From Candidatus Roseilinea sp. (lineage in GTDB: Bacteria; Chloroflexota; Anaerolineae; J036; Brachytrichaceae), in the NCBI GenBank assembly GCA_026003755.1, contig BPHV01000002.1, positions 706,521-770,520 on the forward strand: a DNA stretch of 64,000 bases. The letters run 5' to 3'. The notes below the pieces were generated by a model. The model was not told the DNA's origin and made no database searches. It was given only the letters and a program-made list of their open reading frames with translations. Within the stretch, counting starts at the first letter, position 1; each line of letters starts with the position of its first letter. The position numbers and the translations under genes were made by a program. This document shows, one piece after another, positions 58,661 through 64,000 of the stretch.

Positions 58661-59508
58661 CTACGCTTTACGCTGGGTGATTGTACTGCAAAGCTCAAGG
58701 TCTTCGGGAGTGGGCAAGCCGGCCAGTCGCTTGCGCGTGACGGATTGAGCGGCGACGCAGTTGGCGAACGCAGCCGCTTCGAGCGGGTCTTGCCCGCGTT
58801 GCAACGAGATGAACAGCGTCGCTGCGAAGATATCCCCTGCACCCGTGGGGTCTACTTCCTCAACTTGGGGGGCCGGAATGTGGTGCGGTCGGCCTTCGAG
58901 GAACACCATGCACCCCTCTGCGCTCAGGGTGACGACGAAAAGCCGGGCCTGGGCAGCCCAGGTGAGCGCCAGCCGCCAATCGCCGGCCACGTCGTCAATG
59001 CTGATCACCGTGGCATCGGCGCGCGCCAGGACTTGCGGCGCGGCGTCCCAGGGTTTCGTGAAGACGCGGCCGGTCTCGTCCCAGCGGCGCAACCAGCCCT
59101 GCGGCGTCACGCCGACGAACACATCGGCGGGCGCCTCGGCTGTGAATGCCGGACTGACTTCGTCGCACACCGGTGCGAGATGCATGATTTTTGCGCGCCG
59201 CAGCGCGTCGGTGAGGTGGGCCGGCTCCAGCCGCACCGGGCTGGGGCGCACATATTGGATTCGCCCCGTGCGGGGTGTAGATGTTCTCGAACTGCGTCGT
59301 GGTCGGCGATGGGACGCGATGTACGTGGATGCCCGGCAGGAACTTTTCGGCGTCGTAGTGCTCCGCCGCTGCGGTCAGCACGCTCACGCGATCCACAATG
59401 CGCCGGGCGGCCAGTGAGGCGAACCAGGCTGTGCCGCCGGGGGGTGACGCTGCCATCGCGCCAGACATCTTCGGTGACGTGTCCGATGGCGAGATAGTCG
59501 GGCGGCAT
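58661..59508 (-). CDS. PfkB-family carbohydrate kinase, with two frame breaks
   Basis: Pieces read MPPDYLAIGHVTEDVWRDGSV, then GGTAWFASLAARRIVDRVSV and TQFENIYTPHGANPI, then RPSPVRLEPAHLTDALRR and at the end VDPTGAGDIFAATLF, the PfkB ATP/anion-hole signature GAGD. Breaks are in a six-G run at 59439-59444 (fixed by removing one base) and near 59249-59256. Restored length is about 280 residues, slightly short for the family. Members phosphorylate sugars such as ribose, adenosine or fructose derivatives; this one's substrate is unknown. Placement between parA and jag is unusual. Confidence 0.8.
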
Positions 59509-59553
59509 GAGGACAACCCGCGAATGGACGGCGCAGTGCTTGCGCGCCGCGCC

Positions 59554-60372
59554 TCACCGCTTCGGTTTGATCTGCACCTTGCGCGAAGACCCTTCGCCGA
59601 AGCTCTCCGTAAATACGCCGGGGCGGTCGCGCAGCGCCATGTGCACGATGCGCCGCTCGTTGGCCGGCATCGGCTCGAGCGTGATGGGCTTGCCGCTGGC
59701 CACGACCTTGTCGGCCAGGCGCCTGGCCATGTTGATCAACTGCCGCTCACGTCGCCGGCGGTAGCCGTTGACGTCCACGTTCACACGCAGACTGCTTCGG
59801 GTTCGGTGAGACCACATCGTCTGCACGACGGTCTGCAGGGCGTTCAAGCCTTCGCGCTGATGGCTGAGCAGCATCTCCTCGTCGTGGGTATTGCCCAGCG
59901 TGACATCTATCCAGATAGAAGGTTCTTCGTCGCTGTTGGCTGGGACGACGCTGTGCGCTTTCACGTCATAGTGCTTCATTCCCATGCGCCGCAAGATGTC
60001 GCGCACCAACGTGAGCGCAAGTTCCTCGCCCTCGATTTTGGGCGCAACGGCTGCCTCAGGCGGAGGCGGTGCAACGGCCGATGACTCGACCGCCTGCGGC
60101 GCAGCGGGAGGCAGCCCTTCCGCCGCAGGGGAAGGGGGCGCGGCATCAGCAACAGGCGGCGTGACGGCAGCCGGAGCCGCCGTCTGTTGCATTTCGAGCT
60201 CAGCAAACGGCGTCAAGCGCACGCGGGCCGGCTTTGCGCCGATCCCCAGCACGCCACGGTTGCCTTCGTCAAGCACTTCGATCTTGACCTCAGCGCGGAT
60301 GAGGTTGAGCTGCTGCAAACCTTGCGCGATTGCGCTCTCGACGTCGGGGGCTGAAACTTCGATTGCGGGCAT
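59554..60372 (-). CDS. jag: RNA-binding protein Jag (KhpB)
   Basis: A 272-residue protein with three parts: Jag-N domain (residues 1-55, ending GNRGVLGIGAKPARV), a long Ala/Pro/Glu-rich linker (about 60-125), and KH plus R3H domains (about 135-272) with QLINMARRLADKVVASGKP and NERRIVHMALRDRPGVFTES, the R3H signature. It binds RNA and influences envelope and division functions in Gram-positive-like bacteria. It is encoded just downstream of yidC, as in Firmicutes and other phyla. Confidence 0.93.
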   Translation of the reverse strand: MPAIEVSAPDVESAIAQGLQQLNLIRAEVKIEVLDEGNRGVLGIGAKPARVRLTPFAELEMQQTAAPAAVTPPVADAAPPSPAAEGLPPAAPQAVESSAVAPPPPEAAVAPKIEGEELALTLVRDILRRMGMKHYDVKAHSVVPANSDEEPSIWIDVTLGNTHDEEMLLSHQREGLNALQTVVQTMWSHRTRSSLRVNVDVNGYRRRRERQLINMARRLADKVVASGKPITLEPMPANERRIVHMALRDRPGVFTESFGEGSSRKVQIKPKR

Positions 60373-60398
60373 CTTTCGGCAAGTTCAATGTAGCCAGA

Positions 60399-61316
60399 TT
60401 AGGGGTGCCGCGACGTGGTCGTCGCCTTGCTGACGTTGCTGTCGCCCTTGGCGCCGCCCTTCGAGGCCGCAGCGGAGCGGTTCACTCGACCGGTAGATTT
60501 GGCCTTCACTTTGGACTTGGGCGGCTCAAAGAGCGGCTTTTCGGCAGCCTCTGCCTTGGCGGCTGACGCTGCGTTGACGGCGACGCCGACCGCCGGCGCG
60601 GCATGCAGCGCGCGGGCGCGGTCGAGAGTCGGCTTAGTGACGTAGTATTGCACAATGCCGATCAGGTTCGAGACGATCCAATACACCCCCAAACCCACCG
60701 GGGTGCTGAGCATGAAGAAGCCGAACATCAGCGGCATCATCAACTGCATCATCTGGTTGGTTTGCCGCATCGTCGGGTCAGTCGTCGGCGGCGTCATCAC
60801 CTTGTTGGCGAAGTAGGTGCTCACCACGACGAGGATCGGGATCACAAAGAGTGGATCGGGCTGGCCGAGATCCCACAGCAGAAAGCGGGAGTCGATCGGC
60901 ACCAACGTGGAGAGGCCGGGCAAAAAGCCGTAGAGGTGCTTGCCCAGCTCCAAAGTGCTGAGTGGGGTCACCGTCAGCGTGCGGATGATGGCTTGATAAA
61001 GCGCGATCAGGATGGGGAACTGGATGAGCAGCGGCAGGCATCCGCTGAGCGGGTTGAAGCCCAACTTGCGCATTTCAATCTGCAGCCGCTGCGGGTCGCT
61101 TTTGTACTTCTCCTGCAACGCCTTGATCTGCGGCTGCAGTGCTTGCATTTTGAAGGCCGAGATCTGCTGCTTGAGGGTGAGCGGCAGGGTGACCAGGCGG
61201 ATGATCAACGTCAACGCGACGATGGCCAGCACATACTGGTTGAAGAGCAACCCATACAGCAGCATGAGCGCGTTCGTCATTGGGTTGACGAACAGGAAGT
61301 CGAAGAGATCACCCAT
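60399..61316 (-). CDS. yidC: Membrane protein insertase YidC/Oxa1
   Basis: A 305-residue insertase with five membrane segments: an N-terminal one ([19 protein letters not shown]), then [15 protein letters not shown], the [22 protein letters not shown] pair, and a final [24 protein letters not shown] segment. There is no lipoprotein signal and no large periplasmic domain, as in Oxa1-type Gram-positive YidC. A lysine/alanine-rich cytoplasmic tail (about 240-305) should contact ribosomes. It is 26 nt upstream of jag. The usual rnpA-rpmH genes do not precede it here; nuoI does. Confidence 0.94.
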   Translation of the reverse strand: MGDLFDFLFVNPMTNALMLLYGLLFNQYVLAIVALTLIIRLVTLPLTLKQQISAFKMQALQPQIKALQEKYKSDPQRLQIEMRKLGFNPLSGCLPLLIQFPILIALYQAIIRTLTVTPLSTLELGKHLYGFLPGLSTLVPIDSRFLLWDLGQPDPLFVIPILVVVSTYFANKVMTPPTTDPTMRQTNQMMQLMMPLMFGFFMLSTPVGLGVYWIVSNLIGIVQYYVTKPTLDRARALHAAPAVGVAVNAASAAKAEAAEKPLFEPPKSKVKAKSTGRVNRSAAASKGGAKGDSNVSKATTTSRHP

Positions 61317-61355
61317 GTGGATTCAATGATCCGCACTTTACCAGACCGGCGCGCC

Positions 61356-62111
61356 TTATTCGCGGCTGCCTTTGTCGGCATCGGCTTGCGCCGGCTTCTC
61401 CGGCCCGGGAGCAGAGGGCTGGGCTGCGTCAGGCGCGGGAGCCGTCTTGGCTGCCGAAGCAGCGCCGCCGGCGGGTTTAGCGGCTTCGGCCTTGGCTTTG
61501 GCTTCGGCGGCTGCCTTCTTCTTCGCCTCTTCGGCGGCGCGATCCGCCAGCTCTCGATGCCAATCGTTCGGGTGGATCGAAGCGTGGTAGGTATCCGGTT
61601 TGGTCAGGCGCGACTTATCATGCACGAGGCGGGCGTGCGGCTCCTGGGTGGAATAGTAGCTCAGCTCGTAGTCATGATCCATCTTGATCGCGTCGAACGG
61701 GCAGAACTCCGCGCAGTAGCCGCAGTTCATGCAGATGGTGGTGTCAATATAGAACTCTTTGGGCTGCGGCACGGGGCGCTTGGTGATTGGGTCTTCCGTC
61801 CGCACGATCCAGATGCACTGCGGCGGGCACACCTTGGCGCAGATGCCGCACGAGGTGCACTTGTCGTCTTGCTTCTCGGTGTCGTAGACCAGAAAGGGCA
61901 CATACCGGAAGTTCTCCGGCAGCGGCAGGCGCTCGCGCGGATATTCGACCGTGACCAGCCCTTTGTTCTTGGGGCTTTGCCGGCGCAGCGGACGCGGCTG
62001 TGGCATGCTGCTCTTGTTCAGGATGTACTTTAAGTCTTCGGCGTAGGTATCAATGAAATGCCTGAGGGTCACACCGAGACCCTTCAGGATGCCAGTTCCC
62101 ATCAAACCCAT
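61356..62111 (-). CDS. nuoI: NADH-quinone oxidoreductase subunit I
   Basis: A 251-residue two-[4Fe-4S] subunit of respiratory complex I. Seen: cluster motifs CTSCGICAKVCPP and CMNCGYCAEFCPF with normal spacing, preceded by RGLVTVEYPRERLPL-like sequence. An amphipathic N-terminal segment (GILKGLGVTLRHFID) fits its membrane-edge location. The last about 65 residues are an Ala/Lys/Pro-rich tail (AEEAKKKAAAEAKAKAEAA) absent from typical NuoI. Other complex I genes except nuoCD lie outside the window. Confidence 0.94.
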   Translation of the reverse strand: MGLMGTGILKGLGVTLRHFIDTYAEDLKYILNKSSMPQPRPLRRQSPKNKGLVTVEYPRERLPLPENFRYVPFLVYDTEKQDDKCTSCGICAKVCPPQCIWIVRTEDPITKRPVPQPKEFYIDTTICMNCGYCAEFCPFDAIKMDHDYELSYYSTQEPHARLVHDKSRLTKPDTYHASIHPNDWHRELADRAAEEAKKKAAAEAKAKAEAAKPAGGAASAAKTAPAPDAAQPSAPGPEKPAQADADKGSRE

Positions 62112-62184
62112 TGCTCACCTCGGTTTCGCGTTCGGGTTCTTCGTCGCGGCGGGCGACCAAGAACCCAGACGCGGCACGCAGCAT

Positions 62185-63963
62185 TTACCGATCGACTTCT
62201 CCCAAAACGATATCCAACGAGCCAAGGATCACGACGGCATCGGCGACCTTATGGCCGACGGTCATCTCCTTCAACGCGTTTAGGTTGATGAACGAGCTTG
62301 AGCGGACGTGGTAGCGATAGGGGTTCTGCCCCCCGTCGCTCACCAAGTAGAAGCCCAGCTCTCCCTTCGGCGTCTCCACGCGGCCGTACGCCTCGCCGGC
62401 CGGCACGCGGTGGTTGTAGGCTTTCTTGCCGGCCTGAATGTCGCCGGGCTTGGTCTGGTCGAGTTGGTTGAGCGCCTGCTGCACGATGCGCAGCGACTGG
62501 CGCATCTCGGCCACGCGCACGCGATAGCGGTCATACACATCGGCGCCGTAGAACACCGGAATCTCGAAGTCGAAGCGGTCGTAGATGCTGTAGGGGTCCA
62601 CACGGCGGATGTCGTAGGGCACGCCGGCGGCGCGCAGGCACGGCCCGGTCAAGCTGTAGTTGATGCTCCGCGCGGCCGGCAGGTAGCCCACGCCGATTGT
62701 GCGCGCTTTGACGATCTCGTTTTCGGTGAGCAACTGCTCCAGCTCGTCTATCTTGCGTGGGATGCGTTCAAAGGCCAATTCGCGGGCGTGCGCGAGTTGA
62801 TCCTCGGTGAAATCGCGGCTGACGCCGCCGAAGCGCATGTAGTTGCACATGAGCCGGCTGCCGGTCACCGACTCGAACAGGTCGAGGATCAAGTCGCGCT
62901 CGGTGATGAAGTAGAGCGCCGGCGTGTAGAACGCGCCCAGGTCGTTGAGCAAGAAGCCGATCGCCCAGAAGTGCGACTCGATGCGCGTCAGCTCGGCCAT
63001 GATCACGCGCAGGTACTCGGCGCGCTCGGTCGGCTTGATGCCCATCATCTTCTCGACCGTGATCACATAGCCCAGCTCGTTGGCGAGGCCGCAGATGTAA
63101 TCCAGCCGGTCGGTATAGGGGATGTTGTGCAACCAGGTGTTGCGCTCGCCGATCTTCTCGTGATTGCGATGCAGATAACCCAGCGCGAGTTTCAGATCGG
63201 TGACCGTCTCGCCATCGAGCTTGACCACCATGCGCAGCACGCCGTGCGTGGACGGGTGCTGCGGGCCCATGTTGACGATGATCTGATCCGTCTGCAGCTC
63301 TTCTTCGTCAGCCAGGGTGTTGTAGTTGCGGTCGTATACCGACACCGCTGCGCCAACGCCCTGGGGCTGCGGCGCTTGCTGCGCGTGGCCGTTTGGCCCA
63401 ATCGAGGCATTGGGCACGCCGCTCAGCATCGAGTCGTAGAGACCGGCGTCGGGATCGCTGTTGAAGTTCAAGGGGTCGAAGCCGGGCGGATAGTTGACAT
63501 TGTCGCCCCAGGGCACGCGCTCTTCGGCCAACTCGTGGTGGCCGCTTGGCCAGCGCGAATCGAACGGTTTTGTGTCCCCCTCGTAGTACGGCTCGCGCCA
63601 GTCCTTGCGCAGCGGCCATCCGTAGAAGCCCTCCCAGGTCAGGATGCGGCGCAGGTCGGGATGGCCGTCGAAGCGCACTCCGTACATGTCGTAGATTTCG
63701 CGCTCCTGGAATTCCGCGCCGGCGTAGATCGGCGTGAGCGAGGGCACGGCGACTTCCGTGGGTGCGACCGGGTCGCTACCGCGCGGCACGCGCACCTTGA
63801 GGGTGATTGGCTGGCCGCCCTTTGACCGCTGGGGATGATAGACCAACTGAATGTAGCCTTCCTTGATGTAGTCCACGGCGGTCACGTTGGCGAGCATGTC
63901 GAAGCCCAACTGATCGCGCACGTAAGTCATCACGTCGCGCAGCTTGCTCAGGTCGTTCACCAA
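62185..63963 (-). CDS. nuoCD: NADH-quinone oxidoreductase subunits C and D, fused; start unresolved at window edge
   Basis: At least 592 residues. The NuoC part (about 1-125) has GAEFQEREIYDMYGVRFDGHPDL and ends at WEGFYGWPLRKDWREP; a linker of about 60-70 residues containing WPSGHHELAEERVPWG and SVYDRNY separates it from the NuoD part (about 222-592), starting QIIVNMGPQHPSTHGVLRM and ending LGSLDIVLGEVDR. It carries the quinone-site region of complex I. The proposed first codon here is TTG; the frame is open to the window edge, and another frame upstream reads ESVITPAPYVGVF, so a one-base insertion near 63961 may hide a longer N-terminus. Confidence 0.9.
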   Translation of the reverse strand: MVNDLSKLRDVMTYVRDQLGFDMLANVTAVDYIKEGYIQLVYHPQRSKGGQPITLKVRVPRGSDPVAPTEVAVPSLTPIYAGAEFQEREIYDMYGVRFDGHPDLRRILTWEGFYGWPLRKDWREPYYEGDTKPFDSRWPSGHHELAEERVPWGDNVNYPPGFDPLNFNSDPDAGLYDSMLSGVPNASIGPNGHAQQAPQPQGVGAAVSVYDRNYNTLADEEELQTDQIIVNMGPQHPSTHGVLRMVVKLDGETVTDLKLALGYLHRNHEKIGERNTWLHNIPYTDRLDYICGLANELGYVITVEKMMGIKPTERAEYLRVIMAELTRIESHFWAIGFLLNDLGAFYTPALYFITERDLILDLFESVTGSRLMCNYMRFGGVSRDFTEDQLAHARELAFERIPRKIDELEQLLTENEIVKARTIGVGYLPAARSINYSLTGPCLRAAGVPYDIRRVDPYSIYDRFDFEIPVFYGADVYDRYRVRVAEMRQSLRIVQQALNQLDQTKPGDIQAGKKAYNHRVPAGEAYGRVETPKGELGFYLVSDGGQNPYRYHVRSSSFINLNALKEMTVGHKVADAVVILGSLDIVLGEVDR

Positions 63964-64000
63964 ACACGCCCACGTAGGGGGCAGGCGTAATGACGCTCTC

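Noticed and set aside
60603..62033. Antisense open frame (476 codons) over yidC and nuoI
   Set aside because: Spans two real genes and the gap between them; low-complexity arginine/histidine-rich content typical of shadow frames.
62308..63825. Long antisense open frame (505 codons) over nuoCD
   Set aside because: It is fully opposite a well-conserved complex I gene, shows no family motifs, and arises from high G+C codon bias.

Overview
Organism. The window is GC-rich bacterial chromosome (by eye about 60% G+C or higher), densely coding on both strands. I see no tRNA, 16S/23S/5S rRNA, insertion sequence, prophage or CRISPR array. Several traits point to Chloroflexota, probably class Anaerolineae or a close relative: a fused NuoCD, a Gram-positive-style Oxa1/YidC next to Jag, a cyclic-di-AMP receptor, Uma2-type nucleases, secreted proteins with Ala/Pro/Thr spacers, and a giant secreted protease ending in YLPIVRR. 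This assignment is inference from gene content, not from a marker gene.

Layout. 1-9.5 kb: partial ABC-F ATPase, Uma2 nuclease, PH-domain membrane protein, M20 peptidase, Rieske protein, O-antigen-ligase-like protein, a heptad-repeat protein, MaoC hydratase, methyltransferase and Zn dehydrogenase. 9.5-14.2 kb: aspS with a hairpin leader, a flavin reductase, the RNase P RNA, deoC and a decayed pyrG fragment. 14.3-20.1 kb: a complete livJHMGF branched-chain amino acid importer behind a clear sigma-70 promoter. 20.1-24 kb: a chimeric gene scar, a DUF5666 secreted protein, a two-component system and a dead signal peptidase. 24-31 kb: a five-gene block that looks like a glucosylglycerate or mannosylglucosylglycerate osmolyte pathway (GH13_18 phosphorylase, two GT4 enzymes, a UspA-GpgS fusion, a GpgP-like phosphatase). 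31-36 kb: htrA-moxR-DUF58-VWA-VWA (bat-like operon). 36.7-41.5 kb: a 1593-residue subtilisin-like surface protease. 41.6-48.1 kb: glycosyltransferase, sugar dehydrogenase lipoprotein, argF, PAC2 protein, a decaying restriction-modification pair and glutathione peroxidase. 48-55 kb: rarA, amidohydrolase, metallo-beta-lactamase-fold hydrolase, miaB and a beta-propeller lipoprotein. 55-64 kb: c-di-AMP receptor, DNA methyltransferase, parB, parA, a pfkB-family kinase, jag, yidC, nuoI and nuoCD.

How genes work together. The liv genes form one importer. The 24-31 kb genes could make, extend, dephosphorylate and recycle a glucosylglycerate-type solute. The MoxR/DUF58/VWA genes form a chaperone-like module. 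The parB-parA-jag-yidC block resembles an origin-proximal cluster.

Quality note. At least five otherwise well-conserved genes (livH, a sugar dehydrogenase, a DNA methyltransferase, miaB and a pfkB kinase) carry frame breaks, nearly all repaired by removing one base, usually C or G. This suggests systematic +1 sequencing or assembly errors. By contrast, the pyrG, malQ/metB, lepB and HNH nuclease remnants have lost large internal pieces and look like real gene decay.
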